A stretch of DNA of 64,000 nt from Sthenelais limicola (taxonomy: Eukaryota; Annelida; Polychaeta; Phyllodocida; Sigalionidae): the NCBI GenBank assembly GCA_942159475.1, contig OW804100.1, positions 13,080,646 to 13,144,645 of the forward strand. Direction: 5' to 3'. Position numbers and translations under genes: made by a program. Positions 1-12,262 of this stretch are shown here, piece by piece (within the stretch, counting starts at the first letter, position 1; each line of letters starts with the position of its first letter). The notes beneath the pieces are model-generated. The model searched no databases and was not told the origin of the DNA. It saw only the letters and a program-made list of their open reading frames with translations.

Positions 1-3000
1 TTGCGTTTTAGGGTGAAGCATTAGGACAAAGGTGGTTCAGGGAGTCCAGCTGAGGCAAGGTTGGGTGGGTGGGCGATGGGGGTCGGGGCTGATAATCATC
101 GATTTTATATCACCAGAATGTGAATTTAGTTCTCTTATATCTAGAACACTAACATTGCTAATCATGAAGAATAAGAGGGCCCCTACTTACACCGTTCCCC
201 ATAATTAAAAAAAAGGAGAAAAATCCCAGAGCAACAACTATACATATTGACAACAAATCTGTCATTAAACAGTGAACATATATGCTTCTGGTATATGACT
301 TTTAATTGTTTTGAACTATTTTGGGGGAGCAAAAATAAATCAACGAATTCTATATCACCTCATTTGGACTCACCTTCGTCTTGCACCAAGATACATAATA
401 CCACTATTCTCGAGGGGAGCACAGAAATCCATAACATAACCTTACCCAACACAATATACAATTTAACTTTACCAACACCAACTGTAACAAAAGTTATATA
501 CATGTATATTAATGTGTAGTTAAGTAAAATATGTAAATAAGAAAAACAACCTTTAGATTAATAAAACATCAACATTGTTTAAGAACATTAAACAATTTTA
601 AAATATTTTAAATAAAGTAAATAATGCAAATTTTAGAAACTAAAGGTAATATGATAACATGAGATACAATGGTTATGATACTGTGAAGAAATGAATATAA
701 AAATTTGAATAAACATATGCCAACGAATTAATTCACAATCAAGGGCAATACAGATTACCATAAATCTTCTCTATTACTCTCACCCTTGGAGTCGGGCTCA
801 ACGGTCCATAATTATTAAGGAGGTGTCTGCAAACATGACACAATGACTGATTGAGCGAGGCCAGGGTACGTTTTTTGTTTTATTTTTATTATTACCATTA
901 ACTCATTCATCATTAGTTTGATGCAGTTCCTTTTAATCTAACTCCCCGGTGAAGTTCTGTGGAAAGTGGTGACGTATTCGTCCAGAATCCCCCTCCCCCA
1001 TTTGTTACGCAAATGATAACACAGCATCAATTATAAATTCTGCTATTAAATCTTTGGTAATTTATTTACCATCCCTGAAATTCACAGTCTTCCTTAAAAC
1101 CAAACCCAGATGTATAATTACATTCTAAATACAACCATATATAAGTGCATGTAATCATGACCGTATCAAAAACAAACTTCAGCAAAGATGTACGAGTAAT
1201 ATATCTTCTATGTATGATTTTGCTAGCATAGTACTGTACATTATTATATCATTTATTGTCATTCGCATTAACATCCCTCCTCCATTAGAACGCAAGAAGC
1301 AAGCAATCCCCTCACAAGAGCTTGCTATCCTCGATCACTAGCCCTTACGAGGACGTGGAGGAGCCCTTGCGACGATTCCATCGCAAGAATATCAAAATAA
1401 CAAGATAATTCTGCAATCGAATCGCCGCTCGCAAGCAATCGTTAACATTTGCGATTTAGTGGAAAAGTCCCATAAGCGGTAGAAAAGAATTCCACGAAAT
1501 AATCATTTTGAATGCAAGGCTGGCTTGACCCCATGACAAAGTACTTCTGACCCCTACTGTAAACTATAATTATAGGTCTACTTTAATCTTGCCTCAAATC
1601 TATTTTAATTTTTCAATATTTTAGAAGTATTTGTATCTGAGACGGCGTAAATAGTATAAATGAGTTCGGAATGCACTTATTTCGCAGGGGTGAAGGGACG
1701 TATACTGGGGCACGGTTAATTTAAACCAGGGGGAAAGGTAGAAACAGCTTGTGGTCAGTGATTTGGGACAGAGGTCAGCCTACGCCCGCCTTCAGAGGTG
1801 TCATAGCTGCTTGCACAGGTTCTGTAAAGCCAAGGACAAACCATGTGTGCAGACATGCATTTGTGGAACCCTCTATTTCTCTCATTGTACAAAGCTAAGG
1901 CCCCATATATATTTCTCTCACACCACCCACCCTTGTTATATCGACACAGCAGTTCATGGGTACCTTCATGCAGTGGTATTTCCAGCAGCCTCTTAGGGTA
2001 AGCCCACTGGAAAGCCTTTTGCTGTGAGCATTGCAAAACCTTGCCCTATACTTTTCCCCAGTCAGATTATCCCCCATTATTTTCTATTGACTGAAAACTC
2101 ATGATAAAACAGAAACAGTACCCAAAAGTATCAGGCGTCTAGGCATCATCCTCGTCAGTCCAATAGGGGATTTGCATGCATGTGCCCCTGGGCATGCCTG
2201 TTACACTGCATGCTGGGATGGATTCGGCTTAAATCTGGGCAACATTTCTATCAAAAGTCCTAAGAATAATTTTACCAATTTTCTTCCTTCAATAAATAAT
2301 CCAAGCACTCCAAATGCATGATGGGAAAGATGGAGTTTTGTGATCGCATATTATACTCACCACCTATTTTTATTGGAGCACCGATGAACATTCCGCGCTA
2401 AACATGGTTTCTCTAGTTTCTACTTTGATATACAACTCCCTTAATACGTCTATACGAACGAGGGTTCAAGATGGAGTACATACAAGTCCCCTATTGGCAG
2501 TGATAGACTCATAATGATCGAGAGTTTGACATTAGTGATTGCCACTTATGCTACTCTCGCAATGCTCACAACAAAATCGAATCTAGTGGACTTAACCTAT
2601 AGAATAACATTTCACACTGTAGAATAGCCTTCAGACATTTTTGGGAAATACTGTTTTTTTTTATTCTTATACATACATATTTATATATAGGTCAATATAT
2701 CTGGTGTGGATATATACAACATCAGGTTGCTGCAATGTTTTGGTGAATACTGCGTAATTTCTTTCCAATCAAATGGTTTTTAATATATAAATGTTTTCAT
2801 ACCTTTAGATGACTCCCTCAAAATAATACCAACCTCAGACACCTTATAAATAAATTACAAACATCCGTGATGTAACATCTGCGGATAGCAACACACAAGG
2901 CCCAATATCATGAAAATAATTGTTATTTACAGGTTAAATTTGTAAAGATTAAAATCATCTTTTAGATCGATAATAATTGTTGTCCTCGAGGTTAACCCAG

Positions 3001-3431
3001 TCCAAGCCTGAGTGGTCGATTTATATTTTATTCATTATCCTCCACAGAAAAAAACAAGGCTCTTAGAGGCACGACTGATGACATTTTGACTGGATCCTTG
3101 AGGGAGAAGACTAAAGGTATTTAGTCTATATTCTGGACGATTGTGGGCTATAGTTTCCGCTGACGCCAGGCATTGAAGGGCTATAATTGCCCTGGGAGGG
3201 GTTTCCCCGGTAAATACACGTAGTTTACATGTTGAAATCGTTCCAAACTCAGACTAAATGGATTAATGACCTCCATTTAGGGGGTCATTAATCTGGTAGA
3301 AAAGGGACACCTCACAGAGGTATATAGAATGTCCTGTACAATAATATTCTTAGAATAACACTCCCAAGAGAAGTGGCATCAAGGTAATGCACTGACTTCA
3401 CAAACACTGCACCCACAAACGCTGCAAAATG
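1..3431. other. 3' flanking intergenic DNA, no gene seen
   Basis: AT-rich sequence beyond the 3' end of the DNER-like gene. The few short open frames have no domain pattern, no splice context and no compositional sign of coding. I see no RNA gene or clear repeat here. Confidence 0.5.
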
Positions 3432-3836
3432 TGATGCGTTCCAGGAAAATGAGTCACAAGTCGCAAAATTGATATTTTTTAAAGTGTTTCTTTCTCAAGA
3501 TCTCGTTATCCAAATTTTCTGATTCTTAGAGAGTTTAGCACTTATAGTCATATGAACCCATGCAACAAAGTTCAGGACATTGTAGTCAATATATCCCTGT
3601 GTTTTGAAGGCCTTTGCATGGAGTATATTTAGTTACTTTACTGGTAATTATCCATCAAAAAATATTGCAAGCTTTTTTTTCAAAAATAAAAATTTCAAAC
3701 TTAAGATATAGAAATACTTATAAGGCATCCTAATGTTGAGTATCATTGGAATCACCTTGATCTCCTCTTTCCAAATATGGTGATATATGAAAATCTATAT
3801 TTTGCGACTTATGACTCATTTTCCTAAAACGGATCA
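3432..3836. mobile_element. TIR element of about 405 bp (MITE-like)
   Basis: The two ends are inverted copies of each other over about 45 bp. The left end carries GGAAAATGAGTCACAAGTCG and the right end is its near-perfect complement, with a few mismatches. The interior is AT-rich with no open frame. This is the structure of a non-autonomous DNA transposon. The family is not recognised and no target-site duplication is obvious. Confidence 0.6.
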
Positions 3837-6195
3837 CAAATATCTGTGACATATCCTTGTGTAGTACTTTGCAACATTGTCATGCTAAGTGCAATATTTT
3901 CACCCACAATTCTTTAAAATTCGAGGATTTATCTCAGATATTTTTAGCTTGCACACTTCAATTTCGTTGCAGCCCTGTTTAATATTATCCCAATGGGTAG
4001 TTGCATTAACCACTGGGTATAAACTCAGTGTAGGCTCGATTGTGGTTAATGTCCATAAGGGATATAGATGTTTGCTATTAATTAGTCTAGGTGAAAAATA
4101 CAATACCACCTTTTGAAGCAAACGTAAGAATAGATAATACTCGTCTCATGTATTTTAGAAAATGACATTTCTTTTCGGTTTGGATTGTGATGTTAAGTTT
4201 TATGACGAATCTATATGATTTTGCCTCATTTTTATCAAATGAATTTGAATTATATAATTCAATTTCGCACCAATGCAACTTTCCCATTTTAAATTCCACC
4301 TTATGACAGTTCTATACTTGAAGGCTCTATATACAGGAAAAGCACATTGTTTTTCTCCAAGGCAAGGTTTTAATATTTTGGCAATTCAATGAAAAAAGTC
4401 TGACACATATATATACAGACAGATATCAATTTTGGCAATTTAGTACAAACAGATGGTCAAAAAAGAGAGAAAGAAGTGACGAGAATAAGAATAAAAAATG
4501 GGACCGTTTTTTTAAATACACACGTTTCATAATTTCTATTCTATGCCTAATTCTGAATTATAACTCCTGAAAATGTCTACCACAAATATTACAATTCATA
4601 TATAATCGAAATCGTGAACCATCATGAAATAAAACTGCGATTGTTATTTTTATAATTAATCTAATGAAACAGAAATGCTATTTACAGGCACATTAATGCT
4701 TTTTACAGGCGGAGAATCTGCATGGAAACTGCATACGTGACTCTTAGAATAGGGGGTTTGCATTAGCCACAAAACTGCTCATGTCCGAAGTGAACGAGCA
4801 TCGAGTTGAATAGGAACTAACTAAAGGGAAATGAGCGCACTGAAATGTGAGTCTACATAACTTCTAACATCATTGGGCACACTTGGACCAAAGGCATGAA
4901 AGCAAAGGATTAAAAAAATCCTAATTAATTTTCTGTACACATGATTATATAACTTTTATTAATCGAGTTTCGTAACAAGTTCAATTATATTTTATTCAGG
5001 TCAATACTTTGATACATAGTCAATTTTCTCAATTATACCTGAGAATATTTATACAAAAAGATAAAACACAAGAACACAATAACGCTATTGTTGCAAGTCA
5101 TGGATATAAATCATTATAAAGATACACTACAGTTCGCGGTTATGTCACTAATACAAGTAAAAACGTCGCGATCTTAGAATTTGTGAAACCATTATACAGA
5201 TCATTATAGATCTCCCCACTAGATAAATACTAACTCAAGACCTTTTGACAATCATAGCAGTCACCAGTTTACCCATAATACAGTGCAAGTATGACTTATT
5301 TAAAATGGCGTTAACATAAATCCCCTATTCATGTCTACAGTTATGATGAAATCATCGTTTTGATCACCGTTGTCCTAGCATTGTATTATCATAGCATCAA
5401 ATAACAATCAGATGCGTTGATATATATATATATATATTTCCCAACATGAGGACTGTGCGACACACAATCCAATGTCATGTAATTCGTTGATCTTTCTATT
5501 CATGCAATCTACGACGTCGTAGCCAATATCCGAACAATGAACTTCTAGAACACTTCTAGAATATATTTGGAGCAATGTTCTGTATCCTTATTATTTTCAC
5601 CTACGATATTTGAAACAGTTTGGAAACTACTCTTCATTTCTCTTCCTCGATTTCAATATAAGTCATATTTGGAATGCTTTTATGATCCTCTTTTACTGCA
5701 AGCGTGATGAATATCCGGGGCTCTCATGAGAATTCCTCTCGTTTTCGAGTCCCTTTGAGTGGAGACAATCTGACAATCCCTCCCATGATAAAATTTGATA
5801 AAAGAGCATTGGTAAATATCCATTTGCCGTCGTCATGTTCCTTTATATTTTATGGCAATTTTAACGATGGCATCGGGTCTGATTTCCAGTTTATCACGGG
5901 GTTACAAAAGCTCTGACCATCGTTATCTTACAAGTAACTAAATACCCTTATTAAATTTTCCTGTGTTTCTTGTTAGTCCTCCAAGCAAAATTCAATCTGC
6001 CCACTTTCATCCAAAACTCAGATTTTCAGTGTTTATCTTCCAAAGAACTCTCGATATCTCTTCATCTCAACCCACAAAAACTTTTACGTCTTCCCTTTCT
6101 ACCACACTTTGCGCTTGCCCCGACTGTTATAGTTAGTTCCTCTCACTTTAGATTCTCTTTGACTTGAGAGAATTCACCAGGGGAGCGTTCAGGTT
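3837..6195. other. Intergenic DNA, no gene seen
   Basis: AT-rich DNA with a short (TA)n run near 5420-5437. The open frames around 5704-6167 are short and show no recognisable protein features. Confidence 0.45.
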
Positions 6196-6235
6196 GTTGC
6201 TATGGTAACCGGAAGTGGTTGCCTCCAATATGGCG
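6196..6235 (+). promoter_or_regulatory. Candidate core promoter: RFX X-box, ETS and YY1-like sites
   Basis: Three textbook motifs lie within 40 bp. GTTGCTATGGTAAC at 6196-6209 is a palindromic X-box of the RFX type. CCGGAAGTG at 6209-6217 is an ETS/GABPA site. CAATATGGCG, ending at 6235, is a YY1-type element that contains an ATG at 6230. This combination is typical of TATA-less promoters, and X-boxes often mark ciliary genes. The surrounding 100 bp is richer in GC than its neighbours. Which gene it would drive is not visible. It could be a plus-strand gene, or it could be a relic. Confidence 0.35.
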
Positions 6236-6349
6236 TTCACGTCTGGACGGTTGCCCTTCACTTCGACCGATGGTTTCGTATCACTGAAAAATAGAACATT
6301 TTTTTATGTTACATGGCTTTTTGTCTATTTTCCCAAACGGACTAACTAA
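6230..6349 (+). CDS. Possible first coding exon or short ORF (39 aa) at the candidate promoter
   Basis: The ATG at 6230 overlaps the YY1-like element, an arrangement seen in many animal housekeeping genes. The frame begins MAFTSGRLPFTSTDGF and stays open for 39 codons to a TAA at 6347-6349. After about residue 16 the composition becomes intron-like and rich in Phe/Tyr, so a real first exon would probably end near 6277, but no strong GT donor is visible there. No downstream plus-strand exon was recognised. Function unknown. Confidence 0.15.
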   Translation: MAFTSGRLPFTSTDGFVSLKNRTFFYVTWLFVYFPKRTN

Positions 6350-7042
6350 TGTTTTTCCCCTGAAAGAAATACCTGGAGGAAAAGGAACTGTTTTTTTTCA
6401 TTTTTCAATGCAAGTGGTTACATACTTTTACTTTGGATTTTCCCGCAGTGTTTATTCTATATCATCTGTAAATGTTATAATACTTCAATGCATTTCTACT
6501 GTATCTCATGTATTTCAAGATTTTCTTGTATTCAACTCCCTTCTTTGCTTAAGTATAAACGTTTGACTTGATCTTTACTCTAAATACCAATGCCAACTTT
6601 AAAGGCATACATCCTTTAGTATTTTTAATACAAGACACACAGAGTGAACCCAACATGACTCCTTTTATGAGCCCAAGTATTCCTTAAAACATTTATTTTC
6701 CACAACATTTTAATAAACATTTTACTGTAGAATTCCCTATGCGCACGAGCACAAAAACCTCTGTTGTAGGCTCTTGTTTGAAATTAGCTCATGTTTGAAC
6801 AGGAATGTGCAGGCCTATCATATAGCTATGATATCAGCTTTAATATTCAATCATTTACACGACAGCTATGCTTTTCAGAGAGTATTGTTGGTGTCCAAAA
6901 TAGGAACGAATCAGAATTAGCAAAAGGATTAAGAAAAGAAACAGTTTGCACAATAACAAGAAGCCACAAAAGATAGTTTTGATATTAATGCCCAAATGTC
7001 AAGCTAGATGTTGATTACTTCTGAATGATGAGGTACATATAA

Positions 7043-7230
7043 AGGGTGGTCTCCACTAGCTGCGGTAAGCCTTGTGATGGTTTGTGCTGGTTCTGTAGGT
7101 GGTGAGGAATGACGAGGTCCTTGCCTACATGGTCAGTGAACGATGTAGGCAGGACCTCGCCACTCCTCATCAACACATCACCATCGCAAGGCTTACTGCA
7201 GAGCTTACCGCAGCCAGTGGAGACCACCCT
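7043..7230. mobile_element. Nested-palindrome MITE, family A, copy 1 (188 bp)
   Basis: It starts AGGGTGGTCTCCACTAGCTG and ends with the inverted complement. A possible 3-bp target duplication TAA flanks it. Inside is a second foldback (GAGGTCCTTGCCTACAT against GATGTAGGCAGGACCTC). The left arm has one 12-bp GCGGTAAGCYYT unit and the right arm two. Further copies are at 16382-16615 and 49520-49731. A 3-bp TWA-type duplication would fit the PIF/Harbinger superfamily, but no transposase is present. Confidence 0.75.
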
Positions 7231-8327
7231 TAAGTCTATATTTATGTCTAACATGAAAGTATTATACCTTTCTAAGTTTTGCTTTTTTGCTAAAATGCAC
7301 AACACGGTATATGATTTCTTCCCTTTTACCCCATGGACCCAGGGGATGGACGACTGCTTTCCAGCCAGTTTTTAACAAAAAAACCCATCTTCATAGCTTA
7401 TATCACCGTGTTGTGAGGTTAGCAGGTGTACACTGTTTATCATTAGCATCTAAATTTACAGCTGATAACACAAAAGATATTTGTTGCATGTTTATTTTAA
7501 CAGATCGATTTATATATGATACACAAAATTAATACGTTTATAAAGTTGTTTAAGGTCAATAGTATCAAAATAACATCATAAGCCGATCATGTAAAATCTC
7601 ATTTGAGATTCCAATTAAAGTGATGTTAACTCATTTTTCTACCATATCTTTCTAAACTATCGAATTTATATCGAATTAATACAAACACTAACATTATAAT
7701 AGCACTGCATTTGGTGGGGGGAAACTAAGGTATACCAATTTTGCATAATATATTACTCGCGAGATATTTTCTACTTTGGAAAAGGCAGACAATACACTAG
7801 GTAATACTGAGTATATGTACGAGTGATGAAGGAAAAGATAAAAGAACTATATTAGAAGACAATTTAGGGGGCGATTTTACACCATGCTCATTCAAATAGC
7901 ATAAATATAGATGAATGTATATCTGCGGTGGGTTGATCTAGATAAACCATGCAACAAAATATATTGTGTGAAAACAGCTATAGGTCATATATACATAACA
8001 TATGCTTCACAATAACGACTTATTAATATTCCTATCATAAATATTGATAATTAGGCAATACGCCTTCAGACGTCACTGATTCACACTAATATAAACCGTT
8101 CATGAAAATCGACTGCAGCTTATTAGCTAAGAATAAACCATATATAAATTTTAATCTGCGTTGAAAGTATAATTTGCCCATCATGCCTTATAACGTTGCA
8201 CTGTTCGGTACCCAATACAACAGCATGACAACATGATAAAGTGAGAGACATATAAAGGGAAACACTGAATAGTTAGGGAATGTGAGAATATGAACATGGC
8301 TCCTCCACCTAGGCATAATTATTTGTT
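7231..8327. other. Intergenic DNA downstream of the last DNER-like exon
   Basis: AT-rich DNA between the MITE and the presumed 3' UTR. No gene or clear repeat was recognised. Confidence 0.4.
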
Positions 8328-8333
8328 TTTATT
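8328..8333 (-). promoter_or_regulatory. Candidate polyadenylation signal AATAAA
   Basis: AATAAA on the minus strand, about 195 nt downstream of the TGA at 8528-8530. It would give a 3' UTR of roughly 210-230 nt. The hexamer is common by chance in AT-rich DNA, so this is only a candidate. Confidence 0.3.
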
Positions 8334-8527
8334 GACGGTTGCGATGAAACGTTTGCGATTTCTGAGCTGTGAAGTCATATAGGGAAGGATAAGCAACATC
8401 TTTTGCTTAAAAAGCAGCAGATACAATGGTCAAATCCTTTGTTATTGAAGGTTTCCAAATTTGAATACACAATCGGCTGCTGCAACTCACTGCATCAAAA
8501 TAATCGCTTTTGTATCGCAACTCTGTT

Positions 8528-8669
8528 TCAATGGTCAGGCATTTGAAGTTTTGAGTCACTACCGCTTGAGCTTATATACATCGTGGCAAGGGGGTATATC
8601 TGGGGTTCAGTAGGTAAGGGAGAAAAGGCCAGCCCGTACCTTGAGCCTCCAAAATTGGTTTCATTTTGT
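8528..8669 (-). CDS. DNER: DNER-like gene, terminal coding exon (cytoplasmic tail)
   Basis: Last coding exon, 142 nt: one base completing a split Lys codon, then 46 codons and TGA. The acceptor follows TTTTTCCCATGTGAG. Entry phase 2 matches the exit phase of the transmembrane exon (ACA AA|A). The encoded tail starts QNETNFGGSRYG and ends SDSKLQMPDH. It is rich in Ser, Pro and Tyr, as expected of a short intracellular region. An internal CAAG|GTACGG resembles a donor, so an alternative 3' end is possible. Support is the phase match, the open frame and the position. The tail does not show clear family identity, so it is less certain than the EGF exons. Confidence 0.55.
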
Positions 8670-9123
8670 CTCACATGGGAAAAATATATTATATATACAA
8701 CAAAATAAAACAAGCGAAATTCTTAATTTGAATATGAAATATGTTTACAAATTTAAAGCAGAATCTCTACAAACTGGTAAAAAAAGACCTTGTTTATGTA
8801 AGCTCCGAATTTGTGTATTTATCAACTGTTTGGTAAAACAGTGGTCAAGCCAAATTGCTAGAAAAAAACATTTGTGGTAGAAAATCACAAAAAAAGGAAA
8901 ATCTGTGTCCTAACATTTTCTTGCTCGTAGCTGTAGCAGGAAAATAAAATCTTTTCGCTATTTCTTTGTACATATAGAAAACGGACTGTTCAAAGCAAAA
9001 TCAACAAATGACTGTTGCTCAAAATATTTACTGCAACAGTCTCCAGCGAGAGGAACATTCTCTGATTAGGATTCAATTAGAAAGCCCGATGGTTGTAAAA
9101 GGGAGTTCCTTGAAATATCAAAA

Positions 9124-9350
9124 GTCGTCAGAAAATGTACAACTCACCTTTAACAATCCTCCCAAATATCCCAAATCTTAACCAGAATTGAGGTTCAAAA
9201 TACACTCTAACACAACCAAAAGGATATTTTAAAGCAACACATTACAAAGTATACTCAGGTATACATAGAATTAATCATTTTCAGTCTAATTTATCAGAAT
9301 TGTCTAAATGTGTGGAGCTGCCAATTGTACATTTTCTGACAATCTGACCC
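9124..9350. mobile_element. GGGTCAGATTTT-type MITE, family B, diverged copy
   Basis: The ends resemble inverted GTCAGAAAATGTACAA and TTGTACATTTTCTGAC, followed by TCTGACCC at the right end. The interior aligns by eye with the closely matching elements at 35516-35750 (same orientation) and 38190-38423 (inverted), but with many differences. It is the oldest of the three copies and lies in the last intron of the DNER-like gene. Confidence 0.6.
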
Positions 9351-10727
9351 ACAAATCATTGTCCACCAGTTGGGATGTGACTAGTCTGGAAATAAAAGAA
9401 ACCTTGAAAGTTGTTCATTGAGTTGCTGGTGATTAGTATAGAAGCCATGTGGAGGAGCCGTTTGTATGATAAGGAAGAGGAGGAGGAGGAGAGGAAGCCA
9501 CTAAACATTGCCTTTCTGGGTGCGCTTTCAGTAGTGGCTTACCCGACCGATGCTACAGCTTCTCCTCGCTACGAGTCTTGCGCAATTTACCCGAGGGTTT
9601 AGCCTCACGGCTCTGGTATGTGGTCACTGTTATTTGATCTTCTTTATCTCGACCCATCTCATTCAGACTAAGAGAAAGATCAGCCAAAAAGAAAGGAGGT
9701 CTCACGGTATAAAGAGAGTTCGAGAAAATGAATGTATCACGAATGTTACATGTAATATATTATTGACATAATGTTGCGCAATGTTTTTTATCTTACCCGT
9801 CCGGAGAGAAAGTGATTGATGTGATGAAGAATAGAAAGGTTTGTGGTCACGATTGTTCCCTACTTTTGGCTAGCGACATGCAATATGTTCATGTTTGTAA
9901 GTTTGGGATCATAACATTTCATAGGGTTCTTAAACGATATGTTCCACGAAACTTGATACAACTGATAAATTTAATTCCCACTGGGGGAGGCATTTGTCAT
10001 CATATAGGTAGGCTATAGAGGTGAGGATATTGCCCATGGCTCTTGATGGAGAACAAATTCCACCCCAGCTCTGCAGCAGTTAGAGCCTGCCAACCCACTT
10101 ATCAAGTTATATGGTATGAACTATAAATGGTTGTATATGGCAATACAAGTGTGACATATGTAGTGATATATGATTTAACATCACTGTATAACGCCTTTTC
10201 TTCCATAAGGGGTTGGGGTGGGGGATATCAATTGAATATCAGTAATTAATAAATCCAGCTGATTTGCAAATGCTTGGAATTCAATGAGCCCAGCCTCGTA
10301 GAACTTGATATACTTTTCTTATAATATTAAGTACGACAGGAGATCTTGATATCTAGATATATGGAAACTGATTATTATTATTGATATCTTGTATTTCTTT
10401 AAACGAAAAATAAGCTTATAAAATTTCTGCACAGTGCAGCCTACAGGTCTTCCAACTGTCGCCCTTATATAGCTGAGGAATGACTTGGAGGACATTCAGG
10501 ATAACAGACGAAGGGCACGAGTCAGCGAACTGATTTATTTAATATACTTTTAATGATCGAAATAGAACATCTTAAAAGCACTTTCGAGCTTGACCAAAAG
10601 TTACCGAAGTTTAAACACGCTAGTGTCATGATACTTCGAATTATCACATTTAAACATGTGATAACCTATCCATATCACATTAATGCGTTATATATAATAA
10701 ATGAGTGTAAGGTAAGATAATACTAAC

Positions 10728-10935
10728 TTTGTCTGTCGCTTGTACTTGAACTGTCTGAAGGTGAAGAGATGGTATGTCCCGTATAGGCGGCAGTAACAGC
10801 CTGCCAGGACCGAGAGGGCAATCAGTAGAGCCCCGGCCAACGTGCCCGCTATTATGGATAGGTTGTGTAGGTGGCTGTGGTGGTGGGGCCGCCTGTACAT
10901 AGAGTGTCCGGGGGGCTTGGGTATCAAGGCTTGAA
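10728..10935 (-). CDS. DNER: DNER-like gene, juxtamembrane and transmembrane exon
   Basis: Exon of 208 nt, entry phase 1, exit phase 2. The acceptor is TTTTATTTACCAG|TT and the donor is AA|GTTAGT. Joined to the last EGF exon it reads HC-EHTIQALIPKPPGHSMY, then a His-rich stretch (RRPHHHSHLHN), then the hydrophobic helix LSIIAGTLAGALLIALSVLA, then the start of the tail, GCYCRLYGTYHLF. From memory of vertebrate DNER, the juxtamembrane RHSLY just before the helix resembles GHSMY here. YHLF fits a YxxPhi sorting signal, and DNER is known to carry tyrosine-based sorting motifs. The acceptor of this exon is the first unit of the adjoining 43-bp minisatellite. Confidence 0.85.
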
Positions 10936-12030
10936 CTGGTAAATAAAACATATCAACATATTAATATCAAGTGTTGAACTGGTAAATAAAACATATCAAC
11001 ATATTAATATCAAGTGTTGAACTGGTAAATAAAACATATCAACATATTAATATCAAGTGTTGAACTGGTAAATAAAACATATCAACATATTAATATGTTA
11101 TCAAGTGTTGAACTGGTAAATAAAACATATCAACATATTAATATCAAGTGTTGAACTGGTAAATAAAACATCTCAACATATTAATATCAAGTGTTGAACT
11201 GGTAAATAAAACATATCAACATATTAATATCAAGTGTTGAACTGGTAAATAAAACATATCAACATATTAATATGTTATCAAGTGTTGAACTGGTAAATAA
11301 AACATATCAACATATTAATATCAAGTGTTGAACTGGTAAATAAAACATCTCAACATATTAATATCAAGTGTTGAACTGGTAAATAAAACATATCAACATA
11401 TTAATATCAAGTGTTGAACTGGTAAATAAAACATATCAACATATTAATATCAAGTGTTGAACTGGTAAATAAAACATATCAACATATTAATATCAAGTGT
11501 TGAACTGGTAAATAAAACATATCAACATATTAATATCAAGTGTTGAACTGGTAAATAAAACATATCAACATATTAATATGTTATCAAGTGTTGAACTGGT
11601 AAATAAAACATATCAACATATTAATATCAAGTGTTGAACTGGTAAATAAAACATCTCAACATATTAATATCAAGTGTTGAACTGGTAAATAAAACATATC
11701 AACATATTAATATCAAGTGTTGAACTGGTAAATAAAACATATCAACATATTAATATGTTATCAAGTGTTGAACTGGTAAATAAAACATATCAACATATTA
11801 ATATCAAGTGTTGAACTGGTAAATAAAACATCTCAACATATTAATATCAAGTGTTGAACTGGTAAATAAAACATATCAACATATTAATATCAAGTGTTGA
11901 ACTGGTAAATAAAACATCAAAATATTAATATTAAGTATTGAACTGGTAAATAAAACATCTCAACATAATTATTAATATCAAGTGTTAAACTGGTAAATAA
12001 AACATCAAAATATTAATATTAAGCATTAGC
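10931..12030. repeat. 43-bp minisatellite, about 25 copies, each carrying a splice acceptor
   Basis: Plus-strand unit: TTGAACTGGTAAATAAAACA followed by TATCAACATATTAATATCAAGTG (43 bp). There are three variants: plain (A), one with a 5-bp GTTAT insertion (B, 48 bp, starting at 11060, 11237, 11543 and 11720), and one with CATCTCAAC (C). They form a higher-order unit B-A-C-A of about 177 bp that occurs four times. The last three units (from about 11897) are degenerate. Unit 1 overlaps exon 10728-10935: the exon edge and its acceptor are the left end of the array. Read on the minus strand, every unit contains TTTTATTTACCAG|TTCAA. Confidence 0.95.
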
Positions 12031-12262
12031 TTTCTTTCAGGTAATGTCACAGTAAGTGCGGTATCTGTGATATATATATATATGCATTATGTGGGTCTTA
12101 TAATGCAATGGTTATCAACTGTATAACAAAACATATGTAGACATAATGGCCGTCTAAAGGTCGGTCTATAAAAGTACGATTCCCCTGGTCGATATGTTGT
12201 TTAATAAAAAGCTAAAAAATCATAGAATAAAACAAAAATTACATGGAATAAGGCCAACAAAA

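Noticed and set aside
10931..12030. Regular repeats that might suggest a CRISPR-like array
   Set aside because: Units are contiguous with no unique spacers, the genome is eukaryotic, and the array clearly derives from the exon edge.
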